Shown here: piece after piece, positions 1-8,659 of the stretch
Numbering within the stretch: the first letter of the stretch is position 1
Layout of the letters: every line of letters begins with the position of its first letter
From: Amblyomma americanum
Taxonomy: Eukaryota; Arthropoda; Arachnida; Ixodida; Ixodidae
DNA: 64,000 nt
Assembly (NCBI RefSeq): GCF_052857255.1
Contig: NC_135497.1
Location: 542,614,207 to 542,678,206, forward strand
Direction: 5' to 3'
Notes under the pieces: generated by a model
The model's input: the letters and a program-made list of their open reading frames with translations, nothing else
What the model was told of the DNA's origin: nothing
The model's database searches: none
Program-made: the position numbers and the translations under genes

Positions 1-1030
1 ATATATGACCCCGCGGATCTGGCCGGAGCGAATGGTTTCATAGGCTTGTATAGATGTAGGCTTTCCAGAAATTGAGACAGACTGCAGTCCGAGAAGATGG
101 TCCCTGTCATGCGTATGCGATACGTCGACCGCAAACTGATTGCTTCTTTCAAGAGGCCGTACTTGAAAGCCTGAGTGAAAATGGATTTTTTGAAGCTCAT
201 CGGCAATGGCTCTGTGCAGCCAGTGTGCGGGGAGTGAGCCTAGTTGTCCAGGTGAAGTTGGCTTCATTATCACAGTATGTTTAACACAGGTTGGATCGGC
301 AGCTGTAGCTTTGTTCTTTCGCCTAACAGGCTGCCAGTCATCCTCTTCAGAGTGGTCATTATCAGCCGAGTGATCGGTTCTGCCGAATGTGGTGACCATG
401 GGGGCCGAGGAAGGGTCCCGCGATTGAAAATGCGTATCCGCGTAGCAACCATTTATTGCTGTCTGCGAGCGGCCAAATTTTACGCCGTGTCGTTTGTTCA
501 CCAAGCGAGCGTTTTCTTGAGTTATCTGAGAAGTGCCTAACCCCATCCTAGGCTGCTTGGCAAATTTCGAAAATGGAAAAGTGCAAGATCCTACATGAGA
601 ATGGTTATTTCAAGGCATGTTTTCCGTGGAAAGAACAGAGAAGGGATTGGAGGCAGGTATCGCCGCAACCACTTGGCTGGATTCGTCGTCCGTCATGCTT
701 GCGTCGGCGTCAATTACAGCGACAGATTGCGCCGCGTTATCCGTGCCGCTACGAAGCGATGTTGCCTCGGCGGCTTGCTGCGGCTCCCCGGGAGCCATGT
801 TGGCGGCATCGGCGGTGGGCATATCGGATGTATCCGGATGGTTTCCTGTGGTAGTCTTCGACATGGAAGCGTTGAAACTGTTGTCCACAGGTGACAAGGA
901 ACACGATGACACTGGTCCATCCATTTTAGGGAGCCTAGCCCAAAAACGTCTGGGCCAAAAAGCTTCGAAAAGTCGGAGCGATGCGAACGTGCGTCAGTTC
1001 GAGACGGCTGCTTGCAGCGCCCCCTCCATG
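1..1030 (-). pseudogene. 5' end of a LINE, ORF1 fragment (I-like), cut by window edge
   Basis: Read on the minus strand, this starts with a short leader and then an ATG at 922-924 opening a 104-codon frame (924-610), rich in Ser/Thr/Asp and ending near the motif NPFSVLSTENMP. After stops and frame changes, recognisable LINE ORF1-like stretches continue: a DDWQPVRRK segment near 350-320 and a SIQAYETI..GQIRGV segment near the window's left edge, the latter typical of nucleic-acid-binding ORF1 proteins of I-type LINEs. The reading frame changes at least twice, so this copy is dead. Its 5' end coincides with the point where the left arm of the palindrome stops matching the right arm. The rest of the element lies outside the window. 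The assignment to I-like LINEs is inference from residue patterns. Confidence 0.5.
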
Positions 1031-1136
1031 CTGATGATGATTATGATTTAAAGATATGTCTGGCGAGGTCACGTGCTGATTTGGCGGCGTTGTAGGCGTG
1101 ACGCACGCAGCCAGGTTCGTGACTTCATCAAGCTCT

Positions 1137-1412
1137 TTATGAAGGTTCTTTTGCTAATAGTCCGCTCCGGGATGACCAAGCAGAGAAACCTGGGTTAGAC
1201 AGAAGAAGGGTGCGTAACGCCACATGCCTCGGCCTGATGTGTGGAGCCGATTCAACCATAACTTTTATCTCAAAACCCTGCGGCCTCAAGGAGAGAGACT
1301 GTGCAGGTATCGCCGGATGGATACCATCACATTCGAGTATGGAATGTTCAATTTTTTCTGCAGATCTGCCAAACACATCATATGTGTCGTCTTCTTGGCT
1401 GAAATTGAAACT
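1137..1412 (-). pseudogene. LINE C-terminal relic, left-arm copy
   Basis: The minus-strand frame contains an EKIEHSILECD motif followed by roughly 50 residues, resembling the cysteine/histidine tail found after the reverse transcriptase of many non-LTR elements (pattern ETxEHxLLxC). The right arm holds the same relic on the plus strand at about 51,240-51,500, reading ETIEHFLLKCD. It lies directly against an old SINE copy in both arms, so LINE fragment and SINE were already together before the duplication. No other part of this LINE is recognisable nearby, so the clade is not assigned. Confidence 0.5.
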
Positions 1413-2015
1413 CGTTTTGGGAGAAGGAAATGGTGCAGTATCTGTCTCACATATCAGCGGACACCTGACCCGTGCCGTAAGGGAAGGGATAAAGGAGGGA
1501 GTGAAAGAAAGGAAGAAGAGGTGCCGTAGTGGAGGGCTTCGGAATAATTTAGACCACCTGGGCATATTTAACTGCCCCGCCGCGGTGGCTCAGTGGTTAG
1601 GGCGCTCGACTACTGAACCGGAGTTCCCGGGTTCGAACCCGACCGCGGCGGCTGCGTTTTTATGGAGGAAAAACGCTAAGGCGCCCGTGTGCTGTGCGAT
1701 GTCAGTGCACGTTAAAGATCCCCAGGTGGTCGAAATTATGCCGGAGCCCTCCACTACGGCACCTATTCTTCCTTTCTTCTTTCACTTCCTCCTTTATCCC
1801 TTCCCTTACGGCGCGGTTCAGGTGTCCAAAGATATATGAGACAGATACTGCGCCATTTCCTTTCCCCAAAAAACCAATTATTATTATTATCATATTTAAC
1901 GTGCACTGATATGGCACAACACACGAGCATCTTAGCGTTCCCCTCTATCAAAACGTGGCCACCGCGGTCGGATTCGAACACTGGTACTCTGATCAGTAGC
2001 AGGAGTACCCGGGTT
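1413..2015 (-). repeat. Old tRNA-derived SINE, split by a younger SINE (left arm)
   Basis: Two halves of one minus-strand SINE lie at 1,413-1,572 (3' part, ending in the pyrimidine-rich and ACTGCACCATTTCC-like tail region) and 1,891-2,015 (tRNA-like 5' part with a GGTTCGAA-type B box). They are separated by a complete plus-strand copy of the same family. The right arm has the uninterrupted version at about 50,970-51,240. The family resembles the tick SINE Ruka from memory; that name is inference. Confidence 0.8.
1573..1890 (+). mobile_element. Full-length tRNA-derived SINE (Ruka-like), left arm only
   Basis: The head carries an A-box-like GTGGCTCAGTGGTTAGGGC and a B-box-like GGTTCGAACCC, the internal RNA polymerase III promoter of tRNA-derived SINEs. 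It is followed by the family body and a short TTA-repeat tail. It is flanked by perfect 10 bp target-site duplications, CATATTTAAC at 1,563-1,572 and 1,891-1,900. The target was an older copy of the same SINE in the opposite orientation. The right arm is empty at this point, so insertion followed the inverted duplication. The Ruka label is recollection, not a database match. Confidence 0.92.
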
Positions 2016-2380
2016 CGAACACAGGTTTTCCAAGTTCGTGCGTTCAAGGCACCCTGCTTAAAAGAGCAGGGCGCTGCCTCTAAAGTTATCATAGAACCAT
2101 TCCTTCCTGCTCTGCCGTTTTCAATTTCGATATAGCTCACACACTCTTTTTCTACTCAGCTATTCCAGTTTTAATCTTCGGCATGTGTTACTTGTTCTTT
2201 AATGCTCTTTATTTCTCCGTCCTTGTGTCCTGCCTGTTTACTGGTTATCTTCCTAATTCTTTTCCGCTATTCAGAGACGACGCTCTTTCTGTATAATTAT
2301 TTAAAAATCGTAGCTGCACATCTATTATGGTCGCATTTCATCAAGCCCTTTCAAAATTATATTTTACTCTGAGCTTCCCG
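2016..2380. other. Unassigned arm sequence
   Basis: This is shared with the right arm at about 50,640-50,965. No convincing frame, SINE box or terminal repeat was seen. It lies between SINE and LINE relics and may be eroded LINE. Confidence 0.4.
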
Positions 2381-3860
2381 CGCTTCGAAATATGCCCAGG
2401 CCACATTTCACTGTACTGCCTAGTTTTTGGTTTTGCTGTGAGCATCAAGAGCTAATCTTGCAACAGCTCTCTGATTTACTTCTAATCTCGACTCAACATC
2501 TGCCGTTAAACACAAAACCGCGTTATCGAAAGAAAGAACCGGCATCGTCATATATTTCGAAATACCTCTCAGTAATTCATTTTTCTTCTGCCCCCATAAT
2601 GCCTATGTTTCATTAACCCGGCATTTCTGCACCCTTTTGCCCTAATAGACTGTTCGTCGTTTCCGTGCATATAAAACCTTCGTTTGCCCATACCCCGAGA
2701 TATTTGTATTCGGCCACCATGAGGATTTCATGGCTTTGTACTGTAAGCACGTGATCAGTTGTATCGTTTTAAATCAGCACATCTGACGTAATCACAAAAA
2801 ATCTGTCCTAGGGCGTCTCCTTCGTCTTCACAACGAACCAGAGTTTACAAATATTCCTGACCATCTGCTAAGAGTACAATATCACCCGCATGCATTAAAC
2901 CGGGGAGCCCTTGCTCAACTACTTTTCCGCGTGTTATATATGTGACAGATTACACACTGATTACACATCATAAAAAGCACGAACTGCAGAAATGATACAA
3001 GACAAACATGTCCTAATCATCTCTGCACGTCTACAGTTGTACTTTTTATCCATTTTTATGCAATTTAAACTTAATAATGTTGGTATATGTCCTGTAGGAA
3101 ATTATATATTTGACAGCCGGGGAGGCTCTGTGGTTACAGCGCTCATCTGCTGACCCAAAAGATGTGGGTTCGGTCCCGGCCGTGACAGTGGAATTTCGAT
3201 GGAGGCGAAATTGTATTGGTCCGAGTTATGTGCGGTGTCGTTGCGAGTGAAAGAACTTCAGGTGGTGGAAATTTCTGGAGCCATTCAATGCGGTGTCCCT
3301 CATAGCCAGAGTCGCTTTGGATCGTTAAATTCGCATAAACCATAGTCAATCATTTCATGACCGATACTTTCATCTTTTAGCATGTTCCACACGAGTTCCG
3401 TGAGCACGTTGTCGTATGCACCGATTATGTTCAGGAAGGCTAAATACAGAGGTTTGTTTTCCGCCTTGGCTGTTTCTGTGAATTGGGTAGGCATGAACAG
3501 GCGATCATCTGAGCGCCTACCCCTTCTGAACCCGTTCTGAAGTGCTCCAAGAACCTAATTGCTTTCTAACCATGTCTGCATTTTTAATTTCTCTGCCTGC
3601 ATTGCCAGCAGCCTGTATATAACAGATGCTATCGCAATATTTGTGAAGGCTTTTATGTGCATACAAACTACTTGTCCTTTACAAAACAGATTCATTCTAC
3701 TATTCCCCCAGCTGCAAAAAGTTTGCTTATTTCTCATGACTGTTTCCAAGGCTTTATCAACATGATAACTGGAAAACACCGACCCTTGGCACCCAGCGCC
3801 GCGATGAATAAGTTCATAATTGTGTCTTAGAATATTCCACAGTTGCCTCAAAATTAAAAC
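2380..3860 (-). pseudogene. LINE reverse-transcriptase relic, left-arm copy, interrupted by a SINE
   Basis: On the minus strand, 3,851-3,555 and 3,494-3,300 encode pieces resembling a non-LTR reverse transcriptase, including a GALQNGFRRGRR segment and PLYLAFLNIIGAYDNV, which matches the family pattern around the first catalytic aspartate (FLDIxxAYDxV). After the SINE at 3,113-3,306 the relic resumes: around 2,900-2,850 a segment reads LPGLMHAGDIVLLADGQE, equivalent to the YADDIVLLA catalytic box, with Gly in place of the first Asp. Many stops are present. The right arm has the same relic on the plus strand at about 49,140-50,640. The motifs identify a LINE RT; the clade is uncertain. Confidence 0.7.
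3113..3306 (+). repeat. tRNA-derived SINE, second family, left-arm copy
   Basis: The head has GGCTCTGTGGTTACAGCGC (A-box-like) and GGTTCGGTCCCGG (B-box-like), followed by a body ending near 3,306 inside the LINE RT relic. It differs from the Ruka-like copies in its tRNA head and body. The same insertion is at 49,675-49,868 in the right arm, so it predates the duplication. Confidence 0.75.
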
Positions 3861-4589
3861 TCATGTTCAAGAAAGTGGACTTGTGCGGGCATGGGAAAAT
3901 TTAAGTGGAAAAAGAATCACGGTGATGTGGGATTCCAATTAAATCCTTATATCACCGCATCTCTCTTCGTGGATAAAAAAAACAGTATATCACCTTACGC
4001 GCATGCAATAATAATACATGCAATTATAAAGATATTGCTACTCAAAAACTTTCCTCGCATGAATACTGCCGATTCGCCATGTGTGCTCCGCGATGTTTGT
4101 TAAGTAACGGCGCCTCTTGTTTACAGAAGCCCTTCTTGTCTAGGCAGATCATCACCTTTAGAAATATGCACTGGGTACCTAATCAGAACTGCGCGGTCAC
4201 GATCGTGCAATCCTTGCAGTACAGCTTGGAAACTTCCTGCCCCTGTGAACATTATTTCCTGCTGGCACCAGAAAACCCAAGCAATGACCCTTAGCAGTTC
4301 CTTTAAGATCTTTAGGTGCTCCTTTAAGTTCATGAATGGCAGTTTACCTATATCCCGCAAGATAAAAGTGTACCATCGCGATGGAAAGTAACGCGAACAG
4401 CGCGTCGTTTACGCGCTCGGCTGTTCGAATTTCTGCTGATCGCGGTTTTGCCCGGCAGGTAAAATAAAGACATTAAAGTCGCCTTAGAATGCATCACGGA
4501 CGACTCTAGCATCTTTTTGCTAATACAAATTTAAAAGCCTGATGAAAAAAAATGCGAAAAAGGGAGCGCCTAGGATCCGCTCTGTTCGC
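3861..4589. other. Unassigned arm sequence
   Basis: Shared with the right arm at about 48,421-49,139. Short open frames occur on both strands but none shows a domain or is convincingly conserved in frame between the arms. Confidence 0.4.
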
Positions 4590-5065
4590 GGTTCTTTCCA
4601 TCGCCCCTGTACAACAGCTGGATCTTACCAGTGCTCCTACGGGGCAGAAACTTGGAAGCTAACGAGAAGGGCTTAACTTAAGTTAAGGACAACGTAACGA
4701 GCCATAGAAAGAAAAAAGATAGGGGTCACGTTGAGAGACCGGAAGAGGACAGGGTGGGTGAGGGAAAAAATGCGGCTTTATTACATTTTATCGAAATAAA
4801 GAAGAATAAATGGGCTTGGGCAGGGCATGTCATGCGAAGGCAAGATAACCGCTGATCCTTAAGGGTAGCGGAGTAGTTTCCAGGAGAAGGCAAGCGTAGC
4901 AGGGGCCGGCAGAAGGATAGGTGGGCGGATGAGATTAGGAAGTTCCCAGGCGTTGCGTGGGCGAAGCTGGAAAAGAGAGGGCTAATTGGATACATTTGGG
5001 AGAGGCCTTTCCTCTGCAGTTTTCTTGCTCATGCTGATGATGGTGATGGTGATGAAAAGATCTCA
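4590..5065 (+). pseudogene. RTE-like LINE 3' end, left-arm copy
   Basis: The plus strand encodes, with several stops, the C-terminal end typical of RTE/BovB-type LINE polyproteins: KKNKWAWAGHVMRRQDNR (4,800-4,855), then RSRGRQKDRWADEIRKFPG (about 4,890-4,950). A tail of ATG/GTG-type repeats follows near 5,030-5,060. No endonuclease or RT core remains upstream, so this is a heavily 5'-truncated copy. The right arm carries it on the minus strand at 47,895-48,420. Clade assignment follows from the WAGHxxRRxDxR and GRxxxRWADEIR patterns known in RTE elements. Confidence 0.75.
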
Positions 5066-6295
5066 TCATCCAAACATCCATGCGGAAGCGCTCCTAAGAT
5101 AACGGATCGCCTATCTCCTTAGGGAGCAAACATCAATGTAAGAGGGGTTGCAAGATGCACTTTTAAAGGAACACGCAAAAAACTACAATTTTTTTGGTAT
5201 TGTTGAGAGAATACTTTAGTTCGGATTTGCGGGCTTGTCTGCGTTTCTTCGGAACGAAAGATAAATTAATTAAAAAGGAAGAAAATTTTTCCCTCTGCTC
5301 TGTGTCAAACTATAGGGACTCTCTTTTTATATGCAATACACGAAAAGTGACGTGAACCAACGGAAACGCGGACTCTTTGATTGTTGGCGGCGAGCGGTGC
5401 GGCCTACCAGCAGCTGAAATGAAAGTTACCGACGGCCGGTGGTTGAAGGCATCAGCCGTCGATACCGTGGCTTTGTTTACGTTTACACCTGCGTTAAGAT
5501 GAACCCCGTTCTCGATCTTGAGAAAGAATTTCTCTCGGAGAAGTCCGGCCGGCCCTTTACCGACCTCAGGTCCACGGATCATGCGATGCTTTTGAGGGCT
5601 GAGGCATCATGACTGCCTGGACATCAATAATGTTCGAGTGGCGAGCTAAGTCGGCAGTGTGGGCAGCAAACCAAGCTACCGGTGCGGCAGCTGTCATCGC
5701 CGAGCCACCGTAGCGAATGATGAGTAGACACTGGTACGCACTAACATCTTTGAATTACGTAATAACAGTCCTCGTATCACTAGTTATGCAGCCCATCGTA
5801 TTGGTACAATCACGAAGCGAACACTCCGAACGGTGCGTTTGCTGACGATGTCTTCTGCAACATCGGCATGACATAGGTGTTTTCCCCTGCCTTCTCTGAA
5901 TAGTAGCTGTGATAATAAATACTCCCATTTATACCTGCGGGACGCTTCCCTCACGAGTAATCAGGTTAGCGTTGGTAAAGACTTCTTCCTAGTATGGCGC
6001 TGTCGCAGTATGTTCGCGTAGCTTGGCTGGGAGCGCCACAAACGGAGGCACGAAGGCGCGCGCACTGCTCTGTACCATATGGTAAACTAGCCACCACAAA
6101 ATGCCTCGCAGGAGCGTGGCGGGGCATGAACTTCGTTCGAGGAGCACTTAGAGGGGAACTTGGAATTTCTCTGCTGCTCCGCACTTGCAAATCGAGGCAC
6201 GTAAAAAACGAAACCACGTGGTCACACAAAGCGCATAGCTGGGAACGCCGCGAAGCACCAAATCATACAGAGACGGAACTGGCCACCTGTGGCGC
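5066..6295. other. Unassigned, weakly diverged arm sequence with small open frames
   Basis: This is shared with the right arm at about 46,685-47,895, with only a handful of mismatches per 200 bp by eye near 5,600-6,000. A 121-codon plus-strand frame (5,994-6,359) is kept in the right arm as 111 codons (46,956-46,621, minus), with a frame difference at its start. It has no recognisable domain and an equally open shadow on the other strand, so I do not call it a gene. On the minus strand near 5,935 is a TATAAAT box in a plausible promoter setting, preserved in the right arm near 47,044. Confidence 0.4.
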
Positions 6296-7214
6296 CAACA
6301 AGTATGGCTTTCTTTGGCTTCCAACATTCAGATTGCCTTCATTTCGTCTTTTTGTGTAACGAAAGCGCACAAGCGGTACGGTGGCTAGATAAGTAGGTGT
6401 GCCGAGAGGCATGGGATAGAGCGTTGTTCCGCGCGCCTCCGCGCGGCGCTCGGGTGCGGATTGTTTGCTACGCGCCGCATTTGCATTTAGCTTTTCCCTC
6501 GCCTGGGTTTTGGCCCAAAACTTTACTTTTTTTGTTAACTATCTCTGGCCACTACCTATGAGGGAGATATTCACTATTTGGCAACGAAACGCTAATGGTA
6601 AGGCAAAGCAACTGCTTTATCTGCTTCTGCTTCCGTCAGCTATAACGCAATGCAGTTTGCAATGGACCTAGTGCTTTACGGTAAAAATGAAAAAAGAAGC
6701 TTATAGCAAGCTGGCATCCGTCGTGGAAGGGGCCTGAATTTTCATATTTCTGTGCTGTGGTGTCCCAAATTGTTTTGCAAATTCGAGTTGACCGTCATCT
6801 GGCCAAGTAGGTACTGCAGTCCGCTTTTGTGCGTTAATGCTACTTGGAGCACCAGTACGTACGACACATTTGTCATTGATGGTAATGCTCTTACGCTATC
6901 AAAATCATTTTTTTCGTGGCACGCTATCCAGCGTAGATGGAATGGGGAGTGCTAGCGTTTTTTTGGAAGGCAGCACTTCCGTTCTAGCTGTGACCGCGGC
7001 CACATGACAGCCTGCGTCAACATGGAAGCCTCCTACTCAAACCTGCTGCTGCAAATGGCCCCTTCGCGACTGCTTGCACGTTCGCTCTCTCGGTTAGAGT
7101 GCAAACCATTTAGGCGAGTTTGCATGGCCACTTGGCTATTTTCCGCGGAGCGGCGTTTCCCAAGGAATTAAAATAAGGGGAGAGTGAGAAGGAGGAAGTT
7201 TTAAAGTAGAAAAA
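6296..7214. repeat. Identical block shared by both palindrome arms, left copy
   Basis: Reading this stretch against the reverse complement of 45,766-46,684, I found no mismatch over about 0.92 kb, while sequence just outside differs repeatedly (about seven differences in the next 95 bp on the 7.2 kb side). It contains open frames of 68 and 67 codons (6,465-6,671 and 6,752-6,955), which are naturally identical in both arms but show no domain. No LINE, SINE or LTR motif was recognised. Either recent gene conversion between the arms or strong constraint could explain the identity. Confidence 0.8.
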
Positions 7215-8299
7215 AGCGGTACACATTTTAATTTGTGCCATTTATATGCTGCGTAACGTTTAAATTTGTCTCTAACACTCATTAAAAAGATGACAAAAAT
7301 TTCCCGTCGCTTGCAACCAAACGAAATTCGTTAGGAATTTAGGGGGTGCCTTACTTAAGGAACAAAGGTGGGTTGAGGTTGGGCTGAGCGGAAATTACTG
7401 CCCGCGGCTCAAAGGTGCTATATGAGATCGAATGTGAGCAGAATATAGGACCAGATGACAAATCGCGAGTCAGCAAGCTTCAGTCTATCACGAGCTTTCA
7501 TTTCATTCATGGTTATAAGGCCTCCTTCCTTGAAAAAAAAATGGTGCGTGACCAGCGTGAGGAAACGTAGCGCTGAGACGCGCGCTAATCTGCATGGACA
7601 CGTAAGTCGTTACTTCACTGCAAGCGCTGATAAACACTCCTATATGTGCATGTATCCATGATTTACTTTGTTCGTTCATTCATTGGCTTCAGTATCGAAT
7701 GTAAGTATAAGTTCGTATTCTATCCATCCCTTCCAATTCGTCAGATCCCTGTGCATTGTGTAAAATGACTAAGCGTGCGCTTCCTTAAAATGCATGGAAT
7801 ATGGTTACATGATACTGCAGACAATTTCAAAGAAAAACTATTAAAAATTGCCGCAATATGGCTTTTGAACTTTCCTCAAGGTGGAGCTTTATATCACACA
7901 TTAGTGAAGGGGAAATTGATACTACACCTACGGCCGAGCTTAACGGGTCAGATATTCCAAACTCTGCATCCCTGCAAGTATAATATGCACACGTCTCTGT
8001 CTTTTTTCCTTGTGCATTTTACTCACCATAAGGTCATATACGCAGTAATATCGATAGCAATACTGATGTGTATTGGCTTCATATATGCATAGCAAAGGGC
8101 GGAGGAAACGGGCGCGAAGCGGTCTTTCAACGGTTGCGCCACCGCTGCGTCATGAAAAAAAGGCGCGTGCTTCCCACACGGGTCGGCACACCTAGCCATC
8201 TAGACATGATACTAAGGGTTTCAAAGCAGAACTTACTTCAATATCCAGACGCGAAATCTTCGTTTGTCACCTGCAGATTTCCCTGATGACGTGAAAAAT
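7215..8299. other. Unassigned arm sequence
   Basis: Shared with the right arm at about 44,710-45,765. Short frames, for example 7,775-8,092, are not domain-bearing. AT-rich; no terminal repeats seen. Confidence 0.4.
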
Positions 8300-8530
8300 A
8301 AAAGTCACAAAATACAACGGACAAGAGAAGGAGTGTTCACGCCACAACGACTGGACTATCAAGTGTGATTTATTAGGCAGAGCATAGTCCCAGCAAAGCC
8401 AGCAGAGCATGCGCAACAGCCGCATCACAACTCACAGCGCATAGGGCACACAAGATACACATCTACCGTGACCGGCCTAAGAAAGCGAATTCCCTCTCGA
8501 GTAAGCGCACCGAGGTTGTGCTAATGCAAT
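8300..8530 (+). repeat. Possible Penelope-like element terminal fragment (left arm)
   Basis: The segment beginning GACAAGAGAAGGAGTGTTCAC and running through CAACGACTGGACTATCAA resembles, from memory, terminal sequence common in tick Penelope-like elements. No reverse transcriptase or GIY-YIG frame is attached. The same segment lies in the right arm at about 44,450-44,690 on the minus strand, so it predates the duplication. Low confidence: recollection only. Confidence 0.3.
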
Positions 8531-8659
8531 CCTGACCTGAAAAACTGATATGGTATGCTTCCAAGATTTCTCGCTTTATTTTCCCTTGCCTCTACCAAGG
8601 CTCTCTTTCTACCGGTCAGTCGCTCGCTACTTTCGGAAGATAGCGGAACTCGGACGCGC

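Noticed and set aside
610..1051. Plus-strand frame of 144 codons at 617-1,051
   Set aside because: It is the shadow of the antisense LINE ORF1 frame, which has LINE-like motifs continuing to the window edge.
1573..1650. tRNA gene
   Set aside because: A and B boxes are present, but the segment is the head of a SINE with body, tail and target duplications; it does not form a credible complete tRNA.
5994..6359. Host gene of about 121 codons kept in both arms
   Set aside because: Conservation is equally good in the antisense frame and outside the frame, the right-arm copy has a frame difference at its start, and no domain is visible.
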